A DNA stretch of 64,000 nt from Mycolicibacterium sp. CBMA 234 (GCF_009729415.1 NZ_MPKW01000036.1:1-64000), one strand, 5' to 3'; counted from the stretch's first letter, positions 17,810 through 26,310 are shown. The notes: generated by a model from the sequence alone, not told the origin. A program made the numbers and translations.

Positions 17810-19498
17810 CTACTTGCTGTGGTGTTCAGTCTTGCCGCCGGTGTGGTCCTTGGCTGGCTTGGTGCTGCCCTTGGTTTCGCCACCCTTGGCATCCGCGCCC
17901 TTGGTTTCGCCACCCTTGGCATCCGCGCCCTTGGTTTCGCCACCCTTGGCATCCGAGCCCTTGCCCTGGCCCTTGGTGCCGGTTTTGCCGCTGCCAGTAG
18001 CAGCGGTATCGCCACTGCCGGCAGAAGTGCCACTGCCGGCTGAAGTGCTGCCGGTGCCGGTGCCGGAGGGCTTGGTCGTTCCGCCGGTGGTGGTTGCGGT
18101 GTCCTTGCCAGTGCCAGTGCCAGTGCCAGTGCCGGTGCCAGTGCCAGTTCCAGTTCCAGTTCCAGTTCCAGTGCCGGCGTCGGCGGATGAATCAGGCTTT
18201 GTCGCACCAGTTTTCACGGGTGTGTCCGTCGAACTCGTGGTGTTGGGCTTTGTTGTCGTCTGGTCAGTGGTTGTCTGGTCAGCGGTGTTCGTCGTCGTGG
18301 TCTTCGCCGGTACGGTCGATGCAGCGGGTACGGCCTTGACGGTGGCGGCAGGCAGCGCAATGGTCGTCGTGGCCGCGGCAGGCACGGCATTGGCGGCGAC
18401 GGCCGCAGTGGCGGGCTTGACCGCGGGCGGCTTGAGCGCGTCCGCGACGAGTTTCTGCAGAATCTGCAGAGCGGCGATCGGGCCCGGAAGACTGACGGTG
18501 AAGCCGAGCGGTCCACCGCCAAGGTTGATGCCGAATGAGGTCAGCAACCCACCGGCATACAACGGCACACCGGGGATACCGGTGTTGATCACGGTGGACA
18601 GGTCGGGACCGTAGCCACCGTTGAGAACGCCGCCCAGGACGGTCGCGGGAATTGAGATGACCGAGGTGACCACCTTGCTGAGATCGCCGGTGCGTGCGGC
18701 ATCGATGACGTTCTGCACCGCGGCGCCCAGCGCGGCGGGCGCCTCGATCAGGGGCCCGAGCAGGCCACCGACTATGACCAGGGCATTTGTCGGTTGTAGA
18801 CCTTGGAAGCCCTGGTTGAGCGTGTTGAGCACATTGACGACGTTCTGCAGCGGGTTGGCGACGATGGTCGCCAGCGGGCCGAGCCCGTCGATGGCTGTGA
18901 CGAGTGATTGCAGCGGGTATGCGATGGAGTTCAGGCCGGGGGTGAGCAGATTGGTCAGTGGTATCAGCGCGTTCAATCCGACCAGAAGCAGCTGATTCGT
19001 CGCATCCTCGACGTTGCCCTTCGCCAAGTCGTTGACCGCGGCGGCCAGCAGCGGCGGCACGGCGGTGGTGAGGTTGGTCCCGATCTGGCCGAGCGTGCTG
19101 CCCAGCGCGTTCAACAGCGGTGGGGCAGAAGCGAACGGGACGGCCGGCTGCTTGGTCGGATCGACCGTCAGCGAACCAGGCGACGACACCAGTTTCAGGA
19201 GGTCCTGCAGCGCGGCGAGTTGGTTGCCCAGTGCTGCGGTCAGAATCGGAGTCGGCCCGTTGGTTTGCGCCGTGCTCACGATGGTCTGCAGGTTGGCGAC
19301 GGTGTCCTTGAATGCTTGCCCGTATGCGGCGAAGGGGTCGACGGCGGCGGTCAAACGTACTGCGGTGCGCTCGATCTGAGCTTCCATATGGTGAATCTGG
19401 GTGCTGACGGTCGGCGCCATGACTGGGGCAACGGCGATAGCCGCAGCCCCAGCCAGGGACACGCCGACGGAAGCAAACGGTCGAGCGGCGGTGTGCAT
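17810..19498 (-). CDS. Secreted GjpA-like protein with C-terminal Gly-Thr and Lys-Gly repeats
   Basis: This gene encodes 562 residues from ATG 19498, chosen because GAAAGG lies eight bases upstream and a signal sequence follows directly. The upstream extension of 30 codons has no such features. Residues 1-33 are a signal peptide (RPFASVGVSLAGAAAIAVAP). Up to about residue 370 the protein is hydrophobic, rich in Leu/Asn, with phrases such as VAAVDPFAAYGQAFKDTVANL-like helices. This matches the mycobacterial family annotated as outer-membrane porin GjpA. The last ~190 residues are low complexity: Thr-rich, then a run of Gly-Thr pairs, then three copies of AKGGETKGAD and a Lys/His tail. A cell-envelope location is likely. 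The porin label in databases is weakly founded. Confidence 0.72.
   Translation of the reverse strand: MHTAARPFASVGVSLAGAAAIAVAPVMAPTVSTQIHHMEAQIERTAVRLTAAVDPFAAYGQAFKDTVANLQTIVSTAQTNGPTPILTAALGNQLAALQDLLKLVSSPGSLTVDPTKQPAVPFASAPPLLNALGSTLGQIGTNLTTAVPPLLAAAVNDLAKGNVEDATNQLLLVGLNALIPLTNLLTPGLNSIAYPLQSLVTAIDGLGPLATIVANPLQNVVNVLNTLNQGFQGLQPTNALVIVGGLLGPLIEAPAALGAAVQNVIDAARTGDLSKVVTSVISIPATVLGGVLNGGYGPDLSTVINTGIPGVPLYAGGLLTSFGINLGGGPLGFTVSLPGPIAALQILQKLVADALKPPAVKPATAAVAANAVPAAATTTIALPAATVKAVPAASTVPAKTTTTNTADQTTTDQTTTKPNTTSSTDTPVKTGATKPDSSADAGTGTGTGTGTGTGTGTGTGTGTGKDTATTTGGTTKPSGTGTGSTSAGSGTSAGSGDTAATGSGKTGTKGQGKGSDAKGGETKGADAKGGETKGADAKGGETKGSTKPAKDHTGGKTEHHSK
17871..17960 (-). repeat. Three tandem 30-bp coding repeats
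   Basis: There are three head-to-tail 30-base units (17871-17900, 17901-17930, 17931-17960). The first two are identical and the third differs by one base. Each encodes AKGGETKGAD (last copy ending in ST). The unit length is a multiple of three, so copy changes keep the frame. Confidence 0.9.
18107..18176 (-). repeat. Hexanucleotide repeat encoding (Gly-Thr)n
   Basis: About eleven six-base units of the form CCAGTG/CCAGTT encode an uninterrupted Gly-Thr run within the GjpA-like protein. A block of identical CCAGTT units inside suggests slippage. Changes in copy number would lengthen or shorten the run without a frameshift. Confidence 0.85.
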
Positions 19499-19622
19499 AG
19501 GGGCCCTTTCAAAGGCTCTGAATCGGACAATCTGCGAACTGACTTCGACGTGAGTTCGCCCTGATTCTGGCTTTGAGAGGTACGTCACCCGCTAGCGACG
19601 AATGACTCTATTTTCCGTAGCG

Positions 19623-20699
19623 TCAGTTGGGCTTGTACAAGCCCTTCCCGGTGATCAAGGGCAGGTCCAGGGTCGTCCGGATACCCGGCGCGGCGGCCAC
19701 GACCGCCGGGATGGCATTCACGACACGTGCCGCGGTGGCCACCAGGCCAGCGTGGTTGTGATCGCCGTTGCGGCTGCTCAGGCACAGGTCCAGTGCGTAC
19801 GACGGCTCGCCGGTCACCTCGACCCGGTACGACCCGCCCTCCTGGGCGGGCTGCGGCCAGTCGGGGCACAGGTCGTCGCGCAGACGGGTGATGTGCTCCA
19901 GCACGACGGCAGGGTGACCGTCTTTCATGCCGCGCACCTCGAACCGCATGGCCGCTGTGGTACCCGCCGGGATGCGGCCCGAGGCGATGTCGAAGTCCTC
20001 GGGCGCCGGCACCCGGGTGTGCTCCTCGGTGAGTTCGTCGAGTTCGATACCGAGGCCGGCGGCCAGCTGGCGCACCACGGAACCCCAGGCCAGGCTCAGC
20101 ACGCCGGGTTGCAGCAGCATCGGCAGCTCGTCGATCGGCTTGCCGAAGCCCATTACGTCGAACATCACCGTCGCGCTGTCGTAGGTGGCGTAGTCGACGA
20201 TCTCCATGCAGCGCACCTGCTCGACGCTCTGGCAGGTGCCCATAAGGGCAAGGGGGAGAAGGTCATTGGCGAAACCGGGATCGATGCCGTTGATGAATAG
20301 GGACGAACCGCCTTGCTGCGCAGCGTCTTCGAGCGGCGCGATCAACTCGGCCGGCAGCACCTGCCACGGGTACTGCAGGAACACCGCGGCACTGCCGACC
20401 ACGTTGACCCCGGCGGCCAAGATGCGGCGGTAGTCCTCGAGTGCCTCGGGCAGCCGATTGTCGGCCATGGCGGTGTAGACGACGCAGTCCGGCTTGCTGG
20501 CCAGGACGGCGTCGAGATCGTCGGTGGCGGTGATGCCGGTCGAAACATCAAGGCCGGCAAGCTCTCCGGCGTCCTTGCCGGCTTTGGTGGCCGAGGACAC
20601 CCAGACACCGGTCAGTTCGTAGGCGGGGTCGTTGATGAGCTGGGTCAGGGCATGACGGCCGACGTTTCCGGTGCCGACCGCGGCAACTTTGATGGGCAT
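19623..20699 (-). CDS. Dihydrodipicolinate-reductase-like NAD(P)-dependent dehydrogenase
   Basis: This gene encodes 358 residues from ATG 20699 (MPIKVAAVGTGNVGRHAL). The longer open frame upstream runs over the SDR gene and is not used. The Rossmann motif is GTGNVGRHA, then AVLASKPDCVVYTAM, NVVGSAAVFLQYP and NGIDPGFANDLLPL. This pattern belongs to the DapB-like group that includes 2,4-diaminopentanoate dehydrogenase and many mycobacterial paralogues of unknown substrate. It starts 11 bases after the SDR gene on the same strand, so they form an operon. The KstR-type box upstream of the SDR gene would control both, pointing to sterol or lipid breakdown. Confidence 0.8.
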   Translation of the reverse strand: MPIKVAAVGTGNVGRHALTQLINDPAYELTGVWVSSATKAGKDAGELAGLDVSTGITATDDLDAVLASKPDCVVYTAMADNRLPEALEDYRRILAAGVNVVGSAAVFLQYPWQVLPAELIAPLEDAAQQGGSSLFINGIDPGFANDLLPLALMGTCQSVEQVRCMEIVDYATYDSATVMFDVMGFGKPIDELPMLLQPGVLSLAWGSVVRQLAAGLGIELDELTEEHTRVPAPEDFDIASGRIPAGTTAAMRFEVRGMKDGHPAVVLEHITRLRDDLCPDWPQPAQEGGSYRVEVTGEPSYALDLCLSSRNGDHNHAGLVATAARVVNAIPAVVAAAPGIRTTLDLPLITGKGLYKPN

Positions 20700-20710
20700 A
20701 CTGGCGTTCC

Positions 20711-21502
20711 TCACAGGTCCGGAATGGGCAGATCGAGATTCGGGAAGGTGAGGCCGCCGTCGACCTCCAGCACCTTGCCGGTGACGTACGCACCGGCCGG
20801 TGACGCCAGGTACAGCGCCGCGGCGGCGATGTCCTCGGGGTCGCCAAGGCGCCGCATGGGCGTGGCCTTCTCCATGGGGTCGCGCAGCGCTTCGTTGGAC
20901 GCGACGATGTCGAGCGCCGAGGTCAGGATGGAACCCGGGGCGATGCCGTTGACCCGAATCTTCGGGCACAGATCCATGGCGGCCAGTCGGGTGTAGTGCG
21001 CCAGTGCGGCCTTGGCGGTGCCGTACGCGGCGAATCCGCGGCCCGCCAACCGGCCGACGGCCGAGGTGATATTGATGACGCTGCCGCCGCCGGAATGCTC
21101 CAGCATCAGCGGGACGGCCGCCTGAGTCAGGGCGTGCGCGGTGGCCACGTTGAACGTGAACGCGTCTTTGAGATCCTGAGGCGAGGTGTACATGAGCGGG
21201 CCGGGCATGGTGCCGCCTACATTGTTGACGACGATGTCTAGTCTGCCGAACGCCTCGACTGCGGCGCTGGCGAGTTTGGCGGTCTCGTCAGGGTGGGCGA
21301 GGTCGGCAGCGACGATGTGGGCCCGGCGTCCGGTGGCCTGAACCTGTGCGGCGACTTCCTGCAGCTGGGACTCGGTACGCGACGCAATCACCACGTCTGC
21401 ACCGGCTTCCGCGAATGCGACGGCAATGGCCGCGCCCAGTCCGCGCCCCGCGCCGGTGACTACGGCAACCTGGTCGTCGAGTCGAAATCTGTCGAGAATC
21501 AC
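20711..21502 (-). CDS. Short-chain dehydrogenase/reductase
   Basis: This gene encodes 263 residues from GTG 21502 (VILDRFRLDDQVAVVTGAG). The frame stays open upstream, but those residues show no SDR pattern and would run through the KstR-like box. Classical SDR motifs are present: cofactor loop TGAGRGLG, NNVGG, catalytic serine in NITSAVG, YGTAK with the Tyr and Lys spaced by three, and a C-terminal DGG. It probably oxidises a hydroxyl of a steroid or acyl-CoA intermediate, given the operator at 21576-21591 and the dehydrogenase that follows at 11 bases. The substrate is inferred, not seen. Confidence 0.87.
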   Translation of the reverse strand: MILDRFRLDDQVAVVTGAGRGLGAAIAVAFAEAGADVVIASRTESQLQEVAAQVQATGRRAHIVAADLAHPDETAKLASAAVEAFGRLDIVVNNVGGTMPGPLMYTSPQDLKDAFTFNVATAHALTQAAVPLMLEHSGGGSVINITSAVGRLAGRGFAAYGTAKAALAHYTRLAAMDLCPKIRVNGIAPGSILTSALDIVASNEALRDPMEKATPMRRLGDPEDIAAAALYLASPAGAYVTGKVLEVDGGLTFPNLDLPIPDL

Positions 21503-21575
21503 GTATGCCTCACTCGGTTTGTGGCGGTCAGTAGGGGCCACGTTAACAAGGCTGGGACGGCGGCGAGGGCAATTT

Positions 21576-21591
21576 CTAGAACACGTTCTAG
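21576..21591. promoter_or_regulatory. KstR-like operator upstream of the SDR/dehydrogenase operon
   Basis: CTAGAAC-AC-GTTCTAG is a perfect 7+7 inverted repeat containing TnnAACnnGTTnnA, the consensus of KstR, the TetR-family repressor of mycobacterial cholesterol catabolism. It lies 74 bases before the SDR start and 96 bases before the divergent small membrane protein gene. Confidence 0.75.
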
Positions 21592-21686
21592 TAGATGGGC
21601 TCCGTCGGCCGATGTTTGGTGAAAGTTTGCTCTGAGCTTTGCTCATCCGCCGATGCTCGGCGGCCTGCTGTTCTACCATCGCGCTC

Positions 21687-22211
21687 ATGCAGGAGGCAGA
21701 ATCGGAATCGACGTCCGTCTCGCGTCAACCTGTCGCGGTAGACGTCCAGCCCCGATGGATCGCGCCGGCATCGCTCGCAGTAGCGGCCGTCGCGCTCGGT
21801 GTCGCGGTCTGGGCGCTGGTGGCGCCTCCGGGGCGCAGCGCGCCGGCGAGCCCGGCGCCAACGAGCCAACAGGTTGCCGACGCGAAGAGCCGCGCGTGTA
21901 CCGCGTTCACGACGGTGGGTACCGCGGTCAAGCTGCAGACGCACACCGAGCTCGGCTCCGACCCTGTTGCCGTCACCTCCGTTACGGCCGTTTCGCGGTT
22001 GGCGATGAGCAGTGGCGCGACATACCTACTGGCGCATCTGGATCCGGCTACGCCGCCAGACCTGGCTGCCGCAATTCGCGCTTTTGCCGCTGACCTGCAA
22101 GACATTTCGATGTACGGACAGGCCGGGATCGGTGCGTCAGACCCGGTGCAGGCGGACCGCTTGAAGGCCGGCCAAGACGACAGCGTGAAGATCGGCAATC
22201 TCTGCAAGTGA
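21687..22211 (+). CDS. Membrane-anchored hypothetical protein
   Basis: This gene encodes 174 residues from ATG 21687; the upstream extension is cysteine/arginine rich and unconvincing. One membrane helix (IAPASLAVAAVALGVAVWALVA, about residues 26-47) is followed by a Pro/Ser linker and an extracytoplasmic domain of about 120 residues. That domain has two cysteines (RACTAFTTV and GNLCK) that could pair. The layout resembles the alanine-rich and Mce-associated single-span proteins found widely in mycobacteria, but I cannot assign it to a named family. It is divergent from the KstR-box SDR operon and upstream of the AT-rich region. Confidence 0.7.
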   Translation: MQEAESESTSVSRQPVAVDVQPRWIAPASLAVAAVALGVAVWALVAPPGRSAPASPAPTSQQVADAKSRACTAFTTVGTAVKLQTHTELGSDPVAVTSVTAVSRLAMSSGATYLLAHLDPATPPDLAAAIRAFAADLQDISMYGQAGIGASDPVQADRLKAGQDDSVKIGNLCK

Positions 22212-22605
22212 CCATTTCGGGCCATCCGCGGCCTGATCTTGTTTGTCGCTGCGTATTCGTATTGGTGCAAAAAGTGAATTGCACCCTGGCTACGATTAAT
22301 TAACGCAGTTGGATGTATATCGACGTTAATTCAAGCTAACGTTTATTTAGCAAAACGAATTGGATATTTGTTGATCTTGTTTCGGTTATGTCGACAAGTG
22401 ATATTGCAAGTGGCGCCCGTTCGTGCGGCGAGTAGTTGAAACTGTGCAAATCTTGGAAATTAACTGTGGTGTACTAAAATGGCCAGTTACATGCAGATAT
22501 TTGGAATTAAAAATGTTCTAGTGATCTCACAGCAAACGTGGTAATTTTCGGAATACCGTGCGATGTGCTCGGCTAAACACTTTGAATCCAGAGGGGGATT
22601 CGATC
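22212..22605. other. AT-rich intergenic region upstream of the PGRS gene
   Basis: These 394 bases contain no convincing gene. They are visibly AT-rich (runs such as GATTAATTAACG, GTTTATTTAG and TTAAAAATG), unlike the GC-rich surroundings. They include an ACGTTA/TAACGT inverted repeat (22323-22342) and an 11-base direct repeat TGATCTTGTTT at 22234 and 22372. Such islands in mycobacteria are often bound by the silencer Lsr2 and hold promoters of surface proteins. The region ends in a strong ribosome-binding site, GAGGGGG at 22591-22597. Confidence 0.7.
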
Positions 22606-24492
22606 GTGTCCAAGCATCGTAAGTCTCATTCGGGTAAGTCCCGGAAACCAGCCAGTTATCTCGCGACCGGCGTCTTAGGGGCTGCCGCAGCCAGCGCAGG
22701 TATTGTCATGGCAATTCCGCCGGGAGCGATGGATACGCTTGCGGCGCCGCCGCCCATTCGGGCGGTGGCATTGACTGATTTCAGCTTCCCACTTGCCCCA
22801 GCACCGAATCCGACGGATCCGTTCTGGTGGCTCACGCAATTGTTTGGCCCTAGTGCCACTCCGCCGCCGGTACATCCGTTGTCCGCGCCGTTGATCATGC
22901 CTTTCGCGCCGACCACGCCAAACCCGTTGGACAGCCCGTGCGGTCTGATTTGCAACGGCGCGGCCGGTACCGCCGCGCACCCGAACGGCCAGGCCGGCGG
23001 CATTCTCGGCGGCAATGGCGGTGCTGGCTGGGATAGCACTGTCGCCGGTGACAACGGCGGCGACGGTGGAGCCGCCGGCCTGCTCTTCGGTAGCGGTGGC
23101 GGAGGTGGCAGCGGCGCTGACGGCACTGCCACTCTTGCCGGCAGTAATGGCGGCAAGGGCGGCAACATGGGGCTGCTCGGGTTGTTCGGAAGTGGCGGCA
23201 CGGGCGGTAACGGTGGAGCTGGTGGCTTCGGTACCACTGGCGTAGCCGGCGGCGCGGGCGGAGACGGCGTTGTGGGCACTGACGGCGCCACTGGTGGTGC
23301 GGGTGCCAATGGTTCCGACGGTAAGGCAGGCACCGCGGGTACTGCAGGTACCGCAGGCGGCGCGGGTGGCGCGGGCACTGTGGGTACCGCGGGAACTAAC
23401 GGCCACACCATTCCGATCATCGGAGTCGGTACAAACGGTGGTCCTGGTAGCACAGGCGGCACTGGCGCCACCGGGCTTACCGGTAGCACCGGCGCTACTG
23501 GTGGTGCTGGTGGGGACGGTACTGCTGGTGGTACTGGTGGCGTCGGTGGATCGGGTACTCCGGGTGGCTCTGGCGGTGGCGGTGGCGCAGGCGGAACCGG
23601 CCTGCAAGGCACAGCTGCCGGCAATGGCGGTGCGGGCGGCAGTGCCGGCCTGCTCACGCTGTTCGGCTCCGGCGGTGCTGGCGGCAGCGGCGGGATCGGT
23701 GGCACGGGCGGTACCGGCGGCACAGGCGGTGGCGGTGGCGCAGGCGCAACTGGTGGTAACGCAGGCGACGGTGGCGCAGGTGGCAACGGCGGCAACGGTG
23801 GTACTGGTGGTACCGGTGGTACCGGTGGCACCGGCGGCACTGGTGGAACCGGTGGCACCGGTGGTGGTGGTGGCAATGGCGGCGCTGGCGTCGTGGTTCT
23901 GTTCCCCGTCGGTCCCTACCACGCCGGTTCGGGCGGTAGTGGTGGCACGGGTGGCACGGGCGGCGTAGGCGGCACCGGCGGTACTGGTGGCGCCGGCGGA
24001 GCCGGCGGTGGCTCAGGCGCAGCGGGCTCGGGTGGCAATCCCGGCAACCCGGGTGCAGGCGGCTCAGGTGGCGTAGGCGGCTCCGGTGGTGTCGGTGGGA
24101 CGGGCGGCGCAGGAGGCGCGGCCGGTGCCGGTGGCGGCGGCGGGTTGCTGGGCGGCCTGGGATTCGGCTCGGCCGGGACGGCCGGTAGCGCAGGCTCGAC
24201 CGGTGCGACGGGTGTAACCGGTGCGAACGGTGCGACCGGTACGAGCGGGTCCAGCGGCAACACGGGCAACGTCGGTGCTTCGGGTACTCCGGGTTCGGTT
24301 GGCACCGGCGGCACTGCCGGTAGCAAGGGAACTGCTGGTAGCACCGGTAGCGCGGGCAGCGGTGGCAAGGCGGGCGGCGGCAGCAGCACGGGTGTGGGCG
24401 GAGTCGGCTCGAGCCATCCCGGTGGCGCTGGTGGTGCGGGCGGCGCCGGTGGCGCTGGCGGTGCTGGTGGCAAGGGTGGTGCCGGCGGCTAA
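22606..24492 (+). CDS. Secreted PGRS-type glycine-rich repeat protein without a PE domain
   Basis: This gene encodes 628 residues. GTG 22606 was chosen because GAGGGGG lies nine bases upstream and a basic signal sequence follows (SKHRKSHSGKSRKPASYL, then a hydrophobic ALA-rich stretch to about residue 36). Residues ~40-110 are Pro-rich with hydrophobic patches. From about residue 125 to the end the protein is nearly all GGxGGxG triplets, with inserts such as GLLFGSGG and LLTLFGSGG and a GATG-type collagen-like stretch. This is the PGRS repeat of PE_PGRS proteins, but there is no PE domain and the signal peptide is conventional. It is probably exported to the cell envelope. Its function is unknown. 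Confidence 0.78.
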   Translation: MSKHRKSHSGKSRKPASYLATGVLGAAAASAGIVMAIPPGAMDTLAAPPPIRAVALTDFSFPLAPAPNPTDPFWWLTQLFGPSATPPPVHPLSAPLIMPFAPTTPNPLDSPCGLICNGAAGTAAHPNGQAGGILGGNGGAGWDSTVAGDNGGDGGAAGLLFGSGGGGGSGADGTATLAGSNGGKGGNMGLLGLFGSGGTGGNGGAGGFGTTGVAGGAGGDGVVGTDGATGGAGANGSDGKAGTAGTAGTAGGAGGAGTVGTAGTNGHTIPIIGVGTNGGPGSTGGTGATGLTGSTGATGGAGGDGTAGGTGGVGGSGTPGGSGGGGGAGGTGLQGTAAGNGGAGGSAGLLTLFGSGGAGGSGGIGGTGGTGGTGGGGGAGATGGNAGDGGAGGNGGNGGTGGTGGTGGTGGTGGTGGTGGGGGNGGAGVVVLFPVGPYHAGSGGSGGTGGTGGVGGTGGTGGAGGAGGGSGAAGSGGNPGNPGAGGSGGVGGSGGVGGTGGAGGAAGAGGGGGLLGGLGFGSAGTAGSAGSTGATGVTGANGATGTSGSSGNTGNVGASGTPGSVGTGGTAGSKGTAGSTGSAGSGGKAGGGSSTGVGGVGSSHPGGAGGAGGAGGAGGAGGKGGAGG

Positions 24493-24516
24493 CCGAGAAC
24501 GGCCAACTACAAAAAC

Positions 24517-26310
24517 TCAGCCAGCCTTGATGCAGAACACCTCGTCAAGGCTGGCTGTTTTTGGGCCATCGGCAGGAGCCGCGTCCAGGCGCGTGAGATC
24601 GATCATCGCCGGACCGTGTGCTGCGTGGTCGGTGATGACGTAGCGGCCGGTGGCTGCAGACCTGCGGACCGCGCTCTCTGGAGCGCACGAGCCGGAAACA
24701 CCAAGGGCGTCGCCATAATTCACGCCGACCTGAACGACGGTGGGTTCGGCTGTGAGAACAGCGCACAGCCGGCCGATCAAGGGTTCGGGGGCGAAGAACC
24801 GCCACCCCTGACCGAGGTGCAGCCAGTACCGTCCGGTGATCTGATCGCGTAGCGCGGTGAGTTCGGCGAGCGGCTCATTTGATGCCGTGAACGTGATGAA
24901 TTCAACGAACGGATACTGCGACAACAGGTTTGCCCGGTCGCGATGCCCGATGCCGGTATCGAGTACCACGAACCGCTGTGCGAGCGATAGGTCGAGGCAA
25001 CAGCGCAGGAATGAGTTCAGCGTCTGCTCTGCAGCCTGGGTGTTGGGTCCGAGGATCAGGGTGACGGTGATCTCCGCGGCCTTCTGGCGGGCAGTGATGT
25101 TGCGCGCCAACACATCCGGATATGACGAGGCTGCCTCGAGCATGGGCGCAGCTGAATGGTCGCGGTTCATGGCTATCCGGTTGCGGTCGTCGTCGTCGAT
25201 GTCGGAACGGGCCAGCAGCCGCCGGCACAGCGCGAATGCTTCTTGGTGCTTTCCGATCCACGATGCGCACACCGCCTGTTCATCCAGTGCGCGCCAGTCG
25301 TAGACGGACTGGTTGACGAAGAGGATGTCGTCTTTGGGCAAGGGAATTGTGGCTGCGCGTTCGGCAAACAGGTATCCCAGGGCGTAACGGCCTTCGGCCC
25401 GGTATCCGGTGGCGATGGCGTGCAAGGGCTCCGCGCGGGTCGGCCGGAACTCCCAGGCTCGTAGGAACGCGTCGAGTACCGCCGGCCACGGTTCGCCTAA
25501 CCGGACCATTGAAGTGGCGACCTGCCATAGGGCGTAATAGACCTCTTCGGCCCAGCCACCCATCTCGGCGCGGCGGGTAGCCCACTTGAGAGCGTTGACG
25601 AAATCACCGAAATTCGCATAACTTTCGGTCAAGTAGAAGACCGATCGACTGTCGTTCGGATCGCGCTCTACCTCGGCCAGCAGTAAATCCCGGTCGCGTG
25701 CGTACTTCTGCGGATCCTTGTTGCGGGCGCCGAGTCTGCGGGACTCGATGTAGTAGTCGCCCTCGAGGCGCACCTCGACGAACGGCGTCTCGCAGTCGGC
25801 ATATTCGTGGACCACTCCGCGGTATCGCCACGGCATTCCGTCCCGGAACAGTTGTCGGCGCCAGTACATCAGACCGTCGTTGATACGCATCGCGTAGACA
25901 TCGGCGGTCAGCGCGGTGAAGTCGGGACAGCCCTGCACGGTGTCGTCGGCATCCATGACCCAGATATAGTCGCAGCGTCCTCTGGCCAATTGCAATGCTT
26001 CAGAACGGTTTTCGCCGAAGTTTCGCCAGGGGCGCTCGTGTAGTTCCCCGGGTATGCCGAGACCGGCCAGATGATTGCGGATCACGTCCTGGGTGCCGTC
26101 GTCCGACCCGGTGTCGATGATCACCCAGGAACTGATGTACGGCGCCGCGGCGTCGAGCACCTCCGTCACGATATGTGCCTCATTGCGCACGATCATGTTG
26201 AGACAGATGGTCGGATGCGCGGGGACGCGAAGATCTGGCCGCCGCGTCAATTCGGCTGCCGCCGTGGAGTTCTCTGCTGGTGCCGTCCGATTTCCGGATG
26301 GATTCCGCAC
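24517..26310 (-). CDS. Family 2 glycosyltransferase with TPR-like C-terminal region
   Basis: This gene encodes 597 residues from a GTG start. The N-terminal ~220 residues are a GT-A fold: TICLNMIVRNEAHIVTEVL, WVIIDTGSDDGTQDVI, RNFGENRSEALQLARG and DYIWVMDADDTV (the DxD metal/nucleotide-sugar motif). The middle is helical with TPR-like units (DRDLLLAEVERDPNDSRSVF, YLTESYANFGDFVNAL). The C-terminal ~180 residues form another alpha/beta region of unknown role. It resembles the SPBc2-type glycosyltransferases. The sugar and acceptor are unknown. A surface-protein or envelope glycan is possible, since it converges on the PGRS gene. The terminator hairpin for both genes lies inside its last 14 codons. 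Confidence 0.82.
   Translation of the reverse strand: MRNPSGNRTAPAENSTAAAELTRRPDLRVPAHPTICLNMIVRNEAHIVTEVLDAAAPYISSWVIIDTGSDDGTQDVIRNHLAGLGIPGELHERPWRNFGENRSEALQLARGRCDYIWVMDADDTVQGCPDFTALTADVYAMRINDGLMYWRRQLFRDGMPWRYRGVVHEYADCETPFVEVRLEGDYYIESRRLGARNKDPQKYARDRDLLLAEVERDPNDSRSVFYLTESYANFGDFVNALKWATRRAEMGGWAEEVYYALWQVATSMVRLGEPWPAVLDAFLRAWEFRPTRAEPLHAIATGYRAEGRYALGYLFAERAATIPLPKDDILFVNQSVYDWRALDEQAVCASWIGKHQEAFALCRRLLARSDIDDDDRNRIAMNRDHSAAPMLEAASSYPDVLARNITARQKAAEITVTLILGPNTQAAEQTLNSFLRCCLDLSLAQRFVVLDTGIGHRDRANLLSQYPFVEFITFTASNEPLAELTALRDQITGRYWLHLGQGWRFFAPEPLIGRLCAVLTAEPTVVQVGVNYGDALGVSGSCAPESAVRRSAATGRYVITDHAAHGPAMIDLTRLDAAPADGPKTASLDEVFCIKAG
24518..24557. terminator. Bidirectional intrinsic terminator shared by the PGRS and glycosyltransferase genes
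   Basis: There are two perfect 13-base arms (24518-24530 and 24545-24557) around a 14-base loop. TTTTT follows on the + strand and, after GAG, TTTTT also follows on the - strand. It lies 26 bases after the PGRS stop codon and overlaps the last 14 codons of the glycosyltransferase. Confidence 0.85.

Noticed and set aside
17871..17960. Three 30-bp repeats as a CRISPR array
   Set aside because: The copies are directly adjacent with no spacers, lie in frame in a gene and have no cas genes near.
17814..18614. A Val/Pro-rich + strand frame opposite the GjpA-like tail
   Set aside because: It comes from reading the Gly-Thr and Lys-Gly repeats backwards. No start signal is present.
22656..23922. Two long - strand open frames (over 400 codons) opposite the PGRS gene, proline- or threonine/alanine-rich
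   Set aside because: They are the reverse readings of GGC/GGT repeats. There is no start signal and no natural protein composition, and the + strand has a ribosome-binding site and signal peptide.
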